Source: Volucribacter psittacicida (GTDB lineage Bacteria; Pseudomonadota; Gammaproteobacteria; Enterobacterales; Pasteurellaceae). Taken from it: 64,000 nt of DNA. Position 1 is the first letter of the stretch. Every line of letters begins with the position of its first letter. The DNA is taken from the NCBI RefSeq assembly GCF_004339025.1, contig NZ_SMFT01000001.1, positions 484,050-548,049 of the forward strand, read 5' to 3'. Both the position numbers and the translations under genes were made by a program. A model generated the notes under the pieces. The model saw only the letters and a program-made list of their open reading frames with translations. It did not search any database and had not been told where the DNA came from. Below are positions 36,639-47,689 of this stretch, piece after piece.

Positions 36639-38441
36639 TTATTCCCTATTCATAATCTGCTGAATTTCAAGGGTAGTATGCTGATCTGCTTCTAACGCAA
36701 TCTTTAATAATTCCTCATTTTCAAAAGCAGAAAGTTTAGGATCATAGGCTTCAGCCATTAATTTAATACTATGACGATCACGATAAAAATAAGTGCGTCC
36801 AATTTCATTTACCATTTCTGCGTCCATACCCAATGCACGCAAGGCTTTTTTACCTAATCTTACCGAAGAATCAAAGGTTTCTCGCACTTGAATATCTGCT
36901 CCAGCATTATATAAATCAAATACATGACGGCGATCATAAGCACGTGCCAAGATTTTTATTTGTGGATTTAACTGACGAGCTTGGCGGACAATTTGTAGAG
37001 CTTTATGTTTATCATCTAGTGCCACAATTAATAACCCCGCTTGATCAATCCCTGCCGCTTTTAATAATTCCGCTCTAGTAGCATCACCATAATAGGTTTT
37101 TACCCCTAATTTTTTCATACCTTTAATTAAGGTGGGATCTTGATCGATCACCGTTGGTTTATGCCCTGTCATCACCAATAAATGATGAACAATTTGTCCA
37201 ACTCGCCCAATACCAATCAAAATAATCGGATTTTGTTCATCAATTGGATCATCTTCTGGTTGTGGAGCATTTTGGCTCAGTTGTGGCAAGATAAATTTCT
37301 TATAAATAACCATAACTAGAGGAGTGAATAACATAGATAACACCACAATAGCGGTAACATTCGCTTGGGTATTTGCATCAATTACCGCATAATTGGCGGC
37401 AGCCGTAAATAACACAAAAGCAAATTCGCCACCTTGTGCCATCATAATGGCACGATCTAATGCCTCAAGATGATTTTGTTTGGTTAAACGAGCTACCACA
37501 TAAATACCTATTCCTTTCACTAACATAAAGGCAATAACGGCAGAAATAATCAGTAGCCAGTTTTGCAAGACTACCGAGAAATTTAACGACATTCCCACCG
37601 CAAGGAAAAATAGCCCAAGTAACAAGCCACGAAAGGGTTCAACATCCGCCTCAAGTTGATGACGGAAACTAGATTCAGATAATAATACTCCAGCAACAAA
37701 GGCTCCCATTGCCATAGAAAGCCCCGCCTCCTCCATTAATAAGGCTGCCCCTAAGACCACCAATAACGCTGCCGCAGTCATCACTTCTCGAGATTTGGTT
37801 TTCGCCAATATTCTAAACAATGGATTTAATAGCCATAAACCTGCTACCACCAACAATAATAACGCTCCACCCGCAATGCTTAGAGATAGCCATAAAGGTT
37901 GGCTTGAGGCAACTTTTTCTGGAGCGAGAAATGCCACAAAGGCTAATAAAGGCACAATTAATAAGTCTTCAAATAATAAAATAGACACAATTTTTTGCCC
38001 TGATGGTGTGGTAATGCTACCACGATCGCTTAATTCTTGAATCACAATGGCAGTGGAAGTCAACACAAAACCTGCCGCCGCAATAAATGCCACTTGCCAG
38101 CTTACACCATAAGCAATGGCAACGGCCATTAATGCCCCAATACAGGTAAAAATTTGTAATGCACCTAAACAAAAGATATGACGGCGTAACCCCCAAATAT
38201 GTGAAGGATTCATTTCTAACCCAATCACAAATAGAAAAATCACCACACCCAATTCGGCGATACTGATCATTCCCTCGGGATCGGTAAATAATCCCAAACC
38301 AAAAGGCCCAATAATAATGCCTGCGGCTAAATAACCAAGAATTGCCCCTAATCCAAATTTTTTAAATAAAGGTACAGCAATAACTGCCGCCGCTAATAGC
38401 GTTACCACACTAACTAAGGGATTTGCAACATCACTCACCAT
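36639..38441 (-). CDS. Kef-type K+/H+ antiporter with RCK domain
   Basis: A 600-residue glutathione-gated-type potassium efflux protein (KefB/KefC group). The N-terminal two-thirds is a CPA2 membrane domain with about 12-13 spans (GAILGYLAAGIIIGPFGLGL, then FEDLLIVPLLAFVAFLAP, with a Glu-Asp pair). The C-terminal RCK/TrkA-N domain begins near residue 400 with the nucleotide-binding GIGRVGQIVHHLL. KefC and KefB are 620 and 601 residues in E. coli. The KefF/KefG ancillary gene is not adjacent, so it may rely on other control. Which of kefB and kefC it is cannot be decided here. Confidence 0.88.
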   Translation of the reverse strand: MVSDVANPLVSVVTLLAAAVIAVPLFKKFGLGAILGYLAAGIIIGPFGLGLFTDPEGMISIAELGVVIFLFVIGLEMNPSHIWGLRRHIFCLGALQIFTCIGALMAVAIAYGVSWQVAFIAAAGFVLTSTAIVIQELSDRGSITTPSGQKIVSILLFEDLLIVPLLAFVAFLAPEKVASSQPLWLSLSIAGGALLLLVVAGLWLLNPLFRILAKTKSREVMTAAALLVVLGAALLMEEAGLSMAMGAFVAGVLLSESSFRHQLEADVEPFRGLLLGLFFLAVGMSLNFSVVLQNWLLIISAVIAFMLVKGIGIYVVARLTKQNHLEALDRAIMMAQGGEFAFVLFTAAANYAVIDANTQANVTAIVVLSMLFTPLVMVIYKKFILPQLSQNAPQPEDDPIDEQNPIILIGIGRVGQIVHHLLVMTGHKPTVIDQDPTLIKGMKKLGVKTYYGDATRAELLKAAGIDQAGLLIVALDDKHKALQIVRQARQLNPQIKILARAYDRRHVFDLYNAGADIQVRETFDSSVRLGKKALRALGMDAEMVNEIGRTYFYRDRHSIKLMAEAYDPKLSAFENEELLKIALEADQHTTLEIQQIMNRE

Positions 38442-38485
38442 AATCTACGCTCTTTATATTTATTTTGTTCATCAAAATTGCTAAA

Positions 38486-39856
38486 TTAGCCTTGTGCCAA
38501 TTTTGCTAATAACTTTTGGTGAATCCCACCAAAACTACCATTACTCATAATTAAAATATGATCGCTAGGTTGAGCTTCCTGTGCAATAAAATCTACCAAT
38601 AAATCTAAATCAGCACTCCATTTTACCGGCTGGATACAATGTTTAGCGATATCCACCACGTCCCAAGGGATATGCTCTGGTTGTAGCAGAAAAACATAAT
38701 CCGCTCTGACTAAAGCAGGTGCGATATCTTCCTTATGTACTCCCATTTTCATGGTGTTTGACCTTGGTTCTAATACCGCTAGAATACGTACACCGCCACC
38801 GACTTTATCACGAAGTGCGGTCAATGTTGCAAGAATTTCGGCAGGATGGTGCGCAAAATCGTCATAAACCGTAATGCCATTTACTTGCCCTTTCACTTCC
38901 AAACGACGATTTGCATTCACAAAGGAACCTAATGCCATACAAGCCTGCTCAATATCAATACCAATATGATGTGCCGCAGCGATTGCCATTAAAGCATTAT
39001 GCATATTATGTTGCCCCACGATTGACCAATTTACCTCCGCCACTGCTCGCCCTTGGTGAAACACCTGAAATTGTTGGCAATCATTACTTATCCGCTCCGC
39101 ATACCAATCCTGTTCTTTCCCCACAAATTGCTGTTGCGACCAACAGCCCATTGATAAGGTTTCTTGGACAGACTGTTCTTGGGCATGAGATAAAATCAAG
39201 CCTGTTGCAGGCATAATACGAATCATATGATGAAATTGACGTTGAATGGCGGATAAATCGTCAAAAATATCCGCATGATCAAAACCAAGATTATTAATAA
39301 TCAAGGTACGAGGATTATAATGCACAAATTTGGAACGCTTATCAAAAAACGCCGTATCATATTCATCGGCTTCAATCACAAAATAAGGACTATCGGCACT
39401 AAAACGAGCGGATACACCAAAATTCCCTGCAATCCCGCCAATTAAAAATCCCGGTTTTTTCCCTGTTTGCTCCAAAATCCAAGTTAGAATTCCTGTGGTT
39501 GTGGTTTTACCATGAGTACCCGAAACAGCCAACACCCAACGATCTCGCAATAAATTATCATGTAACCATTGTGGTCCCGAGGTATAAGGAACGTTATGTT
39601 CAAGAATATATTCGACACAAGGATTACCACGTTTCATTGCATTACCTACAATGACCATATCTGGCATAGGATCTAATTGTGATACCTCAAAGTGCGGTAT
39701 GATTTCAATATTATTTTTTGCCAAAAAAGTACTCATTGGCGGATAAACATTGGTATCGGAGCCTGTTACATGATAGCCCATTTGCTTAGCAATAATGGCA
39801 ACACCGCCCATAAAAGTCCCACAGATACCCAAAATATGGATATGTTTTTTTGTCAT
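38486..39856 (-). CDS. mpl: UDP-MurNAc:tripeptide ligase Mpl
   Basis: A 456-residue Mur-ligase that attaches recycled L-Ala-gamma-D-Glu-meso-Dap to UDP-N-acetylmuramate (E. coli Mpl 457). I start at ATG 39856 with TTAGGAC upstream, which gives MTKKHIHILGICGTFMGGVA, the family opening; an upstream extension to 39907 adds an unlikely leader. The P-loop is GTHGKTTTTG, with EADEYDTAFFD and the C-terminal DDFAHHPAEI. It is divergent from fbp as in E. coli. An uptake-sequence core lies inside the gene near 38815 and 39686. Confidence 0.95.
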   Translation of the reverse strand: MTKKHIHILGICGTFMGGVAIIAKQMGYHVTGSDTNVYPPMSTFLAKNNIEIIPHFEVSQLDPMPDMVIVGNAMKRGNPCVEYILEHNVPYTSGPQWLHDNLLRDRWVLAVSGTHGKTTTTGILTWILEQTGKKPGFLIGGIAGNFGVSARFSADSPYFVIEADEYDTAFFDKRSKFVHYNPRTLIINNLGFDHADIFDDLSAIQRQFHHMIRIMPATGLILSHAQEQSVQETLSMGCWSQQQFVGKEQDWYAERISNDCQQFQVFHQGRAVAEVNWSIVGQHNMHNALMAIAAAHHIGIDIEQACMALGSFVNANRRLEVKGQVNGITVYDDFAHHPAEILATLTALRDKVGGGVRILAVLEPRSNTMKMGVHKEDIAPALVRADYVFLLQPEHIPWDVVDIAKHCIQPVKWSADLDLLVDFIAQEAQPSDHILIMSNGSFGGIHQKLLAKLAQG

Positions 39857-40043
39857 AACTTGTCCTAAATTCATACAAATATTAAATAAAAATATGGGCG
39901 AGATCACATTCTAGACAATCTATTTCACTGATAGCTTATCGCCTCTTTATCCGCTTGCTATAATAATCCAACTTATTCTTTCAGTAAATCCATAGTATGG
40001 CTTTTTACTATGGCTTAATTAATTGTTACTTAAAGGCGAAAAA

Positions 40044-41051
40044 ATGAAAACTCTCGGTGAATTTATTGTAGAAAAACAAGCAGAATACCCCCATGCCAAA
40101 GGTGAACTTAGTGGTATTCTTTCCTCTATTCGATTAGTGGCAAAAGTTATCCATCGTGATATTAATAAAGCGGGTTTAACCAATAATATTATTGGCAATG
40201 CCGATAGCGAAAATGTGCAAGGCGAAACGCAAATGAAATTAGATATTTTCGCCAACGAAACCTTCAAAAAAGCCCTAATGGCAAGGGAAGATGTCGCTGG
40301 CATTGCATCGGAAGAAGAGGAAAATTTTGTTGCCTTTGATAGCGAGCGAGGACGCAATGCAAAATATGTTATTCTTACCGACCCCCTAGACGGTTCTTCC
40401 AATATTGATGTCAATGTCGCTGTCGGCACCATTTTCTCCATTTATCGCCGTATCTCCCCCATTGGAAGCCCTGTAACCTTAGAGGATTTTATGCAACCCG
40501 GTCATCGCCAAGTGGCAGCGGGTTATGTGGTTTATGGTTCATCAACCATGTTAGTCTACACCACAGGTAACGGCGTAAATGGCTTTACCTACGATCCCTC
40601 CTTAGGTGTATTCTGCCTCTCCCACGAAAATATCAAAATTCCTGAACAAGGCAAAATCTACTCCATCAATGAAGGACAGTATTTAAAATTCCCTATGGGC
40701 GTAAAAAAATACATAAAATACTGCCAAGAAGAAGATAAAGCCACACAACGTCCTTATACTTCCCGCTACATCGGCTCCTTGGTATCTGACTTCCACCGTA
40801 ATATGTTAAAAGGCGGCATTTATATCTACCCTAATGCCACCAACTACCCAAATGGGAAACTACGCTTACTATATGAAGGCAATCCAATGGCATTTCTCGC
40901 CGAACAAGCAGGTGGCCTAGCCACTGACGGTTTTCAACGCATTTTAGATATTCAACCCACCGAACTACACCAACGTGTCCCTCTATTTATCGGCTCAAAA
41001 CAAATGGTCGAAACCGCACAGGAGTTTATGAGGGAGTTTTCTCACTCTTAA
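40044..41051 (+). CDS. fbp: Fructose-1,6-bisphosphatase class I
   Basis: A 335-residue gluconeogenic enzyme (E. coli Fbp 332). I start at ATG 40044 ([12 protein letters not shown]), with AAAGGCG upstream. Metal and active-site segments EEEEN and [18 protein letters not shown] are intact, along with [20 protein letters not shown] in the C-terminal half. It is divergent from mpl and ends at a palindrome shared with the lipoprotein gene behind it. Confidence 0.96.
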   Translation: MKTLGEFIVEKQAEYPHAKGELSGILSSIRLVAKVIHRDINKAGLTNNIIGNADSENVQGETQMKLDIFANETFKKALMAREDVAGIASEEEENFVAFDSERGRNAKYVILTDPLDGSSNIDVNVAVGTIFSIYRRISPIGSPVTLEDFMQPGHRQVAAGYVVYGSSTMLVYTTGNGVNGFTYDPSLGVFCLSHENIKIPEQGKIYSINEGQYLKFPMGVKKYIKYCQEEDKATQRPYTSRYIGSLVSDFHRNMLKGGIYIYPNATNYPNGKLRLLYEGNPMAFLAEQAGGLATDGFQRILDIQPTELHQRVPLFIGSKQMVETAQEFMREFSHS

Positions 41052-41063
41052 AATAATAAAATT

Positions 41064-41086
41064 TAGGGGCTAAAATTTAGCCCCTA
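41064..41086. terminator. Shared terminator between fbp and the Gly-zipper lipoprotein
   Basis: TAGGGGCTAAA (41064-41074) and TTTAGCCCCTA (41076-41086), a perfect 11-bp stem almost without a loop, between convergent genes. Flanks are AT-rich on both sides, so it could serve both directions. Confidence 0.6.
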
Positions 41087-41104
41087 CCTAATTAAATCCC
41101 AGCC

Positions 41105-41566
41105 TTACAACGCCGACACATTTACCGTTGAACCGCCAACAATACGTACTTTACGACCAACGGTTAAGGTTGGGTCTTGTTTTTGGACAACTACAATTTC
41201 TTGTCCATTGTCCTTTCTAATTGTTAGCTCAAGGGCATCTACCTGTGAGGCTTTTTCTTCTACTTTGCTACCAATCACCGCACCTGCAATGGCGCCTACG
41301 GCTGTTGCGATTGCTTGCCCTGTTCCGCCGCCAATGGTTGAACCTGCAATGCCACCTAACGCACCACCACCAACGGTACCAATAATGCCTTGGTTATCTG
41401 CCTGTATTTTCACTGGGCGAACGCTTACAATGGTGCCATAGCTCACTGAACGTGTTTCTTTAGCCTGATTACCTTCATAAACGCTACCGCTATAAATATC
41501 GGTATTAGCACAACCCACAAGACTCACTGATGTAAGTACCGCTAATGCTAATGTCATTTTTTTCAT
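41105..41566 (-). CDS. slyB: Glycine-zipper outer membrane lipoprotein (Pcp/SlyB)
   Basis: A 153-residue lipoprotein: signal MKKMTLALAVLTSVSLVGC with lipidated Cys19. A glycine-zipper follows (GTVGGGALGGIAGSTIGGGT, about 83-102), then a C-terminal SH3-like tail. It matches the Haemophilus 15-kDa PCP lipoprotein and E. coli SlyB (155), thought to stabilise outer-membrane complexes. It is convergent with fbp and lies just 2 bp from the yecM stop on the same strand, so the two are probably co-transcribed. Confidence 0.88.
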   Translation of the reverse strand: MKKMTLALAVLTSVSLVGCANTDIYSGSVYEGNQAKETRSVSYGTIVSVRPVKIQADNQGIIGTVGGGALGGIAGSTIGGGTGQAIATAVGAIAGAVIGSKVEEKASQVDALELTIRKDNGQEIVVVQKQDPTLTVGRKVRIVGGSTVNVSAL

Positions 41567-41568
41567 AA

Positions 41569-42156
41569 TTACACCTCAATAATTTGTTTAATATGATAAG
41601 GATGAACCTTAATACAGCAATGATTATCCGTATTATCTTTTAAACTTACTGCAACCGAAGGATTAGCTAATTGCTCTCCTTCTACTTTAGGCTCAGAAAT
41701 TTTGACCTTTAATTGTGACGATTGGTTCCATAAAAATTGTTTTTCAACCCGCTCTAACCAATTAACTGTTGATTCTCTAGGCAAAAAAGGAAAAATGATT
41801 TCAATATGTTCCCAGCCTTGTTGCGGATATTGTTTATCCTTAGGATAAGGTAATTCAATAATGCTTACTTTTTGTTCCGCAAATAACAGCGGTTGCGTTA
41901 ATTCAAACAGGACGATGGGACGCCCATTGACAAAATTTTTACTTAAAATCCGACCGCACTTTATTAGACTCTGTTGCCATTGTTGTGCATTTAATAAATG
42001 ATTTACTCTTATGGCAAGATGATCGATTTCATATTGTGCTAAAACAATCTTTGCTTGTTGAGCTAGGTGATAAATTTTTTGCTCAAATTGCTGAAATCTC
42101 TCAAGATAATGGGGATTTTGTTCAAACAAGGGATGATTTTTATTTAAATTTGGCAT
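41569..42156 (-). CDS. yecM: VOC-superfamily protein YecM
   Basis: A 195-residue cytoplasmic protein of the YecM family, a metal-binding vicinal-oxygen-chelate-like fold of unknown activity. Supporting segments are DHLAIRVNHLLNAQQW (His), FELTQPLLF, and WEHIEIIFPF (His and Glu), the expected metal ligands. It is divergent from argS, the same neighbourhood as in E. coli and Haemophilus. An uptake-sequence core lies inside the gene near 41952. Confidence 0.85.
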   Translation of the reverse strand: MPNLNKNHPLFEQNPHYLERFQQFEQKIYHLAQQAKIVLAQYEIDHLAIRVNHLLNAQQWQQSLIKCGRILSKNFVNGRPIVLFELTQPLLFAEQKVSIIELPYPKDKQYPQQGWEHIEIIFPFLPRESTVNWLERVEKQFLWNQSSQLKVKISEPKVEGEQLANPSVAVSLKDNTDNHCCIKVHPYHIKQIIEV

Positions 42157-42246
42157 TTTTTATCGGCTTCTCTTTTCTCTCACTTTAATCCTTAGTATCA
42201 TAATCGCCATTTTATGATGTTTAATCAAATTAACAAAGGTATTGTT

Positions 42247-43980
42247 GTGAATATTCAAGCCATTCTATCAGACAAAATTACTCAAGCAATGATTAAAGCG
42301 GGGGCAGATCAATCCGCCGATGCTTTGGTTCGTCAATCCTCAAAGCCTCAATTTGGCGATTATCAAGCTAATGGCATTATGGCGGCAGCCAAAAAATTAG
42401 GTAAAAATCCTCGAGAGGTTGCGGAACAGGTTTTACAACAACTTGATTTATCTGATATTGCTGAAAAATTAGAGATTGCAGGTCCCGGCTTTATTAATAT
42501 TTTCTTAGCCAATTCTTGGTTAGCTCATCAAGCACAACAAGCACTAGATAAAGACAACTTAGGCATTATTTGCGATGCTAAACAAACCATTGTGGTAGAT
42601 TATTCTTCACCAAATGTGGCGAAAGAAATGCACGTTGGGCATTTGCGTTCAACCATTATTGGCGATTCTGTTGTTCGTGTTTTAGAGTTTTTAGGACATC
42701 ATGTTATCCGTGCCAATCATGTGGGCGATTGGGGAACGCAATTTGGCATGTTAATTGCTTATTTAGAGAAAATGGAAAATGAGCAAGCCTCAGCGATGGA
42801 ATTAGCTGATCTTGAAAGTTTTTATCGTGAAGCGAAAAAGCATTATGATGAGGATGCCGAATTTGCCGAGAAATCTCGTCAATATGTGGTAAAACTGCAA
42901 AGTGGCGATGCTTATTGTCGTGCTATGTGGCGTAAATTGGTGGATATTACGATGCAGCAAAACCAACATAACTACGATCGTTTAAATGTGACCTTAACCA
43001 GTAAAGATGTGATGGGCGAAAGCCTTTATAATCCAATGCTACCTGACATTGTGGCGGACTTAAAACAGCAGGGTTTGGCGGTTGAAGATGATGGTGCTTG
43101 GGTTGTCTATCTTGATGAATTTAAAAATAAAGAAGGCGAACCTATGGGCGTTATTGTCCAGAAAAAAGATGGGGGATTTCTTTATACCACCACCGATATT
43201 GCTGCCGCAAAATACCGTTATGAAACCTTAAAAGCGGATCGTGCTTTAGTGTTTTCGGATACAAGACAAAGTCAACATATGCAACAGGCTTGGCTAATTA
43301 CCCGTAAAGCAGGCTATGTGCCTGACAGTTTTAGTCTTGAACATAAAAATTTTGGTATGATGCTGGGTAAAGATGGAAAGCCTTTTAAAACGCGTACGGG
43401 TGGCACAGTAAAACTCGCTGATTTACTTGATGAAGCCATAGAGCGCGCCTCCGTATTAATTAATGAAAAATCAACCAATCTCTCCGAACAAGAAAAACAA
43501 GCGGTTATTGAGGCGGTTGGTATTGGAGCAGTAAAATATGCCGATCTTTCTAAAAATCGTACCACTGATTATGTATTTGATTGGGATAATATGCTCAGTT
43601 TTGAGGGCAATACCGCCCCTTATATGCAATATGCCTATACCCGTATTCGTTCTATTTTCAATCGTAGTCAAATTTCAGAACAAGACTTACAACAAGGTAA
43701 TATTTTACTCAATGAGGAAAAAGAACATTTATTAGCCCTTAAATTATTGCAATTTGAAGAAGCGGTACAAATGGTTGCTAAAGAGGGATCGCCACATATT
43801 TTATGTGCTTATTTGTATGAATTAGCAGGCATTTTTTCTTCATTCTATGAACATTGCCCAATTTTAAATAATTCCGATGAAAGGGTTAAAATCAGTCGTC
43901 TAAAACTGGCAGCATTAACGGAAAAAACCTTAAAATTCGGATTAGATTTATTAGGGATTAAAACCGTAGAAAAGATGTAG
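42247..43980 (+). CDS. argS: Arginyl-tRNA synthetase
   Basis: A 577-residue class I synthetase (Haemophilus ArgS is the same length). I start at GTG 42247 ([15 protein letters not shown]), which has AAAGGT upstream and matches the E. coli N-terminus; an ATG at 42214 would add 11 unlikely residues. HIGH is present as HVGH ([14 protein letters not shown]). The KMSKS region is degenerate, as usual for ArgS ([17 protein letters not shown]). The Add-1 N-terminal tRNA-binding domain (1 to about 85) and the DALR anticodon domain (about 455-577) are both complete. Divergent from yecM. Confidence 0.97.
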   Translation: MNIQAILSDKITQAMIKAGADQSADALVRQSSKPQFGDYQANGIMAAAKKLGKNPREVAEQVLQQLDLSDIAEKLEIAGPGFINIFLANSWLAHQAQQALDKDNLGIICDAKQTIVVDYSSPNVAKEMHVGHLRSTIIGDSVVRVLEFLGHHVIRANHVGDWGTQFGMLIAYLEKMENEQASAMELADLESFYREAKKHYDEDAEFAEKSRQYVVKLQSGDAYCRAMWRKLVDITMQQNQHNYDRLNVTLTSKDVMGESLYNPMLPDIVADLKQQGLAVEDDGAWVVYLDEFKNKEGEPMGVIVQKKDGGFLYTTTDIAAAKYRYETLKADRALVFSDTRQSQHMQQAWLITRKAGYVPDSFSLEHKNFGMMLGKDGKPFKTRTGGTVKLADLLDEAIERASVLINEKSTNLSEQEKQAVIEAVGIGAVKYADLSKNRTTDYVFDWDNMLSFEGNTAPYMQYAYTRIRSIFNRSQISEQDLQQGNILLNEEKEHLLALKLLQFEEAVQMVAKEGSPHILCAYLYELAGIFSSFYEHCPILNNSDERVKISRLKLAALTEKTLKFGLDLLGIKTVEKM

Positions 43981-43995
43981 TCTGTTCTGTTTAAG

Positions 43996-44020
43996 AAAGC
44001 ACGCTAAATGCGTGCTTTTA
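43996..44020 (+). terminator. Terminator of argS
   Basis: AAAGCACGC (43996-44004) and GCGTGCTTT (44010-44018), 5-base loop, T-rich tail, 15 bp after argS. Confidence 0.8.
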
Positions 44021-44110
44021 AATTAATTGTCAAAAATTTATCTCGTAGCCATTGAAATAAAGGTATAATGCCCCATATTTTTCAAACACAAAATAAGCAA
44101 ATAAGAATTT

Positions 44111-44737
44111 ATGGGCAGAAAACGTTCCGCAAGTTCTAGCCGTTGGCTAAATGAACACTTTAAAGATCCTTTTGTACAAAAAGCGCATAAGCAAAAATTA
44201 CGCTCTCGTGCTTATTTCAAACTTGATGAAATTCAGCAAACGGATCGATTATTTAAACCCGGTATGACGGTGGTAGATTTAGGTGCTGCACCCGGAGGTT
44301 GGTCCCAATATGTGGTCACTCAAATTGGGGCTAAAGGGAGAGTTATCGCTTGTGATATTTTAGAAATGGATCCTATTGTTGGCGTGGATTTTTTACAAGG
44401 CGATTTTCGTGATGAAAATGTATTGAATGCACTATTAGAACGTGTAGGCGAAGATAAAGTGGATGTTGTCATGTCCGATATGGCGCCTAATTTTAGTGGT
44501 ATGCCTGCTGTAGATATTCCACGAGCGATGTATTTAGTAGAGCTTGCACTTGATATGTGTCGCCAAGTATTAGCCCCCAAAGGCAGTTTTGTGGTGAAAG
44601 TGTTCCAAGGGGAAGGTTTTGATCAGTATTTGAAAGAAATCCGCTCTTTATTTAGCAACGTGAAAGTTCGCAAACCAGAAGCCTCACGAGGGCGTTCTCG
44701 TGAAGTATATATTGTGGCAACAGGTTATAAATTATAG
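44111..44737 (+). CDS. rlmE: 23S rRNA 2'-O-methyltransferase RlmE
   Basis: A 208-residue methyltransferase that modifies U2552 of 23S rRNA (E. coli RlmE/FtsJ 209). The SAM site is [14 protein letters not shown]. The catalytic Lys-Asp-Lys-Glu set shows in [30 protein letters not shown] and SREVYIVA. The upstream basic leader [17 protein letters not shown] is typical. It is 44-56 bp before ftsH in the same direction, the conserved rlmE-ftsH pair of gamma-proteobacteria. Confidence 0.97.
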   Translation: MGRKRSASSSRWLNEHFKDPFVQKAHKQKLRSRAYFKLDEIQQTDRLFKPGMTVVDLGAAPGGWSQYVVTQIGAKGRVIACDILEMDPIVGVDFLQGDFRDENVLNALLERVGEDKVDVVMSDMAPNFSGMPAVDIPRAMYLVELALDMCRQVLAPKGSFVVKVFQGEGFDQYLKEIRSLFSNVKVRKPEASRGRSREVYIVATGYKL

Positions 44738-44793
44738 TAATCTATGCTTATACAACCATCTTGATTAACTAAAACCAATAAATGAGGTCAACC

Positions 44794-46707
44794 TTGAACG
44801 ATATTGTAAAAAATTTAATTCTCTGGACAGTTGTGGCGGTGATATTAATTACCGCATATCAGGGGTTTAACTCCAATGCCAATGGAGGAAACATTGATTA
44901 TACAACTTTCGTTTCAGATGTGGGAAATAACCAAGTTAAAGAAGCACGCTTTAATGATAATGAAATTTTTGTTACTAAAACCGATGGTAGCAAATATATG
45001 ACAGTAATGCCTTTACTTGACGAAAATATTTTAAATGATCTTTTAAATAAAAAAGTCAAAGTAGAGGGTACGCCACCAGAAAGACGAGGATTATTATCTC
45101 AGATCTTTATTTCTTGGTTCCCTATGCTGTTATTAATTGGAGTTTGGTTATTCTTTATGCGTCAAATGCAAGGCGGTGGCGGTAAAGCCATGAGCTTTGG
45201 TAAAAGCCGAGCCAGAATGATGACAAAAGAACAAATAAAAACGACTTTTGCTGATGTGGCAGGCTGTGATGAAGCCAAAGAAGAAGTCAGTGAAATTGTA
45301 GATTTCTTACGTGACCCAGGTAAATTCCAAAAATTAGGCGGTAAAATTCCTAAAGGTATTTTAATGGTCGGCCCACCAGGAACAGGGAAAACCTTAATTG
45401 CCAAAGCCATTGCTGGCGAGGCAAAAGTGCCATTTTTCACGATTTCTGGTTCTGACTTTGTGGAAATGTTTGTGGGCGTTGGGGCTTCTCGTGTGCGTGA
45501 TATGTTTGAACAAGCCAAGAAAAATGCACCCTGCTTAATTTTTATTGATGAAATTGATGCCGTAGGTCGTCAACGTGGTGCTGGGCTTGGTGGCGGACAT
45601 GATGAACGTGAACAAACCCTAAACCAAATGTTAGTGGAAATGGACGGCTTTGAGGGCAAAGAAGGTGTTATCGTTATCGCTGCTACTAACCGCCCAGATG
45701 TATTAGATCCGGCATTAACACGTCCAGGACGTTTTGACCGCCAAGTCGTTGTTGGTTTACCTGATGTGCGTGGGCGTGAACAAATTTTACGCGTACATAT
45801 GCGTAAAGTGCCGATTGATCCTGCTGTTGACCCAATGGTGCTTGCTCGTGGTACACCGGGCTATTCTGGTGCAGATTTAGCGAATTTAGTTAATGAGGCT
45901 GCCCTTTTTGCCGCTCGTACCAATAAAAAAGTGGTGTCTATGCTTGAATTTGAAAAAGCAAAAGACAAAATCAATATGGGCCCAGAACGCCGTACCATGA
46001 TGATGACGGAACAACAAAAAGAATCCACCGCTTATCACGAAGCGGGGCACGCTATTGTTGGCTATCTTGTTCCTGAACATGATCCTGTACATAAGGTAAC
46101 CATTATTCCTCGTGGTCGTGCTTTAGGGGTAACCTTCTTCTTACCTGAAGGCGATCAAGTGAGCATGAGCCAAAAACAATTAGAAAGTAAACTTTCTACC
46201 CTTTATGCCGGTCGTTTAGCGGAAGAATTAATTTACGGCGAGGAAAATATTTCAACAGGGGCGTCTAATGATATTAAAGTCGCTACCAATATCGCTCGTA
46301 ATATGGTGACACAATGGGGCTTTTCTGACAAATTGGGGCCTATTCTTTATTCAGAAGATGAGGGCGAAGTGTTCCTTGGACGTTCAATGGCAAAAGCCAA
46401 ACATATGTCTGATGAAACTGCTCATACCATTGATGAGGAAGTACGTAAAATAGTTACCAGAAACTATGAACGCTCAAGACAGCTTTTAGTGGATAATATG
46501 GATATTTTACACGCAATGAAAGATGCGTTAATGAAATATGAAACCATTGAAGAAGAACAAATTGAGCAATTAATGAAACGTCAAGAGGTAACACCTCCTC
46601 CAGGTTGGGAAGAGCCGAAAAAGCAAACTCAGGCTGAAAATTCTGAAAATGCTAAGCCAAATAGCACAGAGGCTGAACCTGAAAACAACGATGATAATCA
46701 CCAATAA
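44794..46707 (+). CDS. ftsH: ATP-dependent membrane zinc protease FtsH
   Basis: A 637-residue hexameric AAA protease that degrades unstable membrane and regulatory proteins. The start is probably TTG 44794 with TGAGGTC before it; ATG 44782 is in frame but overlaps this ribosome site. Two spans ([35 protein letters not shown]) flank a periplasmic loop. Walker A GPPGTGKT begins at about residue 193, followed by Walker [10 protein letters not shown], the SRH region [19 protein letters not shown] and the zinc motif HEAGH (His415). The C-terminus is acidic and Asn/Glu-rich. It sits in rlmE-ftsH-folP-glmM, the conserved order. Confidence 0.96.
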   Translation: MNDIVKNLILWTVVAVILITAYQGFNSNANGGNIDYTTFVSDVGNNQVKEARFNDNEIFVTKTDGSKYMTVMPLLDENILNDLLNKKVKVEGTPPERRGLLSQIFISWFPMLLLIGVWLFFMRQMQGGGGKAMSFGKSRARMMTKEQIKTTFADVAGCDEAKEEVSEIVDFLRDPGKFQKLGGKIPKGILMVGPPGTGKTLIAKAIAGEAKVPFFTISGSDFVEMFVGVGASRVRDMFEQAKKNAPCLIFIDEIDAVGRQRGAGLGGGHDEREQTLNQMLVEMDGFEGKEGVIVIAATNRPDVLDPALTRPGRFDRQVVVGLPDVRGREQILRVHMRKVPIDPAVDPMVLARGTPGYSGADLANLVNEAALFAARTNKKVVSMLEFEKAKDKINMGPERRTMMMTEQQKESTAYHEAGHAIVGYLVPEHDPVHKVTIIPRGRALGVTFFLPEGDQVSMSQKQLESKLSTLYAGRLAEELIYGEENISTGASNDIKVATNIARNMVTQWGFSDKLGPILYSEDEGEVFLGRSMAKAKHMSDETAHTIDEEVRKIVTRNYERSRQLLVDNMDILHAMKDALMKYETIEEEQIEQLMKRQEVTPPPGWEEPKKQTQAENSENAKPNSTEAEPENNDDNHQ

Positions 46708-46719
46708 AGCCTAAACAAA

Positions 46720-46779
46720 AAAGCCTTTTAGATTATAGTCGTTTCAATTTAAAGTGGGACGACTATAAAAGGCTTTTTT
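46720..46779 (+). terminator. Terminator of ftsH with a repeat in its loop
   Basis: AAAAAAGCCTTTTA and TAAAAGGCTTTTTT pair, with a 34-bp mini-copy of the interspersed repeat (46734-46767) between them. The repeat's own inverted ends lengthen the stem. A T run follows. Confidence 0.75.
46734..46767. repeat. Palindromic interspersed repeat, mini-copy D
   Basis: 34 bp: TATAGTCGTTTCAATTTAAA then GTGGGACGACTATA. It keeps both ends of the full repeat and lacks the whole GC-rich centre. It lies within the ftsH terminator loop. Confidence 0.75.
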
Positions 46780-46835
46780 ATTTCCCCATGCTCTTGTAGT
46801 ATAATCGCCCCATTAAACCAGATAACACGATAATT

Positions 46836-47666
46836 ATGATATTACAAGCAAGAGAAAAAACCTTAGATCTCACTACCCCCCAAATTATGGGAATTCTCAA
46901 TTTTACCCCTGATTCTTTCTCTGATAGTGGGCAATTTTTTCAACTTGATAAAGCCCTCTATCACGCCGAAAAAATGCTCAACGCTGGAGCAAGTATTATT
47001 GATATTGGTGGCGAATCAACTCGCCCAATGGCAGAAGAAGTGAGTTTAGAGCAAGAACTCGAACGTGTAATTCCGTTGGTGGAAGCCATTCATCAACGCT
47101 TTGATTGCTGGATTTCTGTGGATACTTCAAAAGCGGAAGTGATGCAACAAGCGGCGGAAGTGGGTATGGATATGATCAATGATATTCGAGCCTTAAGCGA
47201 ACCCAATGCGCTACACACAGCCGCTCAACTCAACTTACCCGTTTGCATTATGCATATGCAAGGTCAACCTCGCACCATGCAAACCGCTCCGCAATATAAT
47301 GATGTTGTCCAAGAAGTGCGGTCATTTTTACAAAAAAAAATTGAGCAATGTTACCAAGCGGGTATTGCTCCTCAACATATCCTGATTGATCCGGGTTTTG
47401 GTTTTGGTAAAAATGTACAACATAACTATCAATTATTAGCCCATTTATCCGAATTCGCTGACTTAGGCTTTCCAGTATTAGTCGGCTTATCACGCAAATC
47501 TATGCTAGGTGCCATATTAAATAAACCCGTTGAGCAACGTTTGATCGCTAGTGTAACAGGAGCATTAATTGCTGCCCAAAATGGAGCAAAAATTCTACGG
47601 GTACATGATGTTGCTGAAACCGCAGATGCTTTGAAAATTTGGCAAGCAACCCAAGACTATCAATAA
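46836..47666 (+). CDS. folP: Dihydropteroate synthase
   Basis: A 276-residue folate enzyme joining pterin pyrophosphate to p-aminobenzoate; the target of sulfonamides (E. coli FolP 282). Family segments are [59 protein letters not shown] and DPGFGFGKN. No extra loop residues like those of some sulfonamide-resistant forms were noticed, but an alignment would be needed to say so. An uptake-sequence core lies inside the gene near 47317. It is followed by glmM, 23 bp away. Confidence 0.96.
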   Translation: MILQAREKTLDLTTPQIMGILNFTPDSFSDSGQFFQLDKALYHAEKMLNAGASIIDIGGESTRPMAEEVSLEQELERVIPLVEAIHQRFDCWISVDTSKAEVMQQAAEVGMDMINDIRALSEPNALHTAAQLNLPVCIMHMQGQPRTMQTAPQYNDVVQEVRSFLQKKIEQCYQAGIAPQHILIDPGFGFGKNVQHNYQLLAHLSEFADLGFPVLVGLSRKSMLGAILNKPVEQRLIASVTGALIAAQNGAKILRVHDVAETADALKIWQATQDYQ

Positions 47667-47689
47667 TCTCATTTTTACAAGGAAATATT

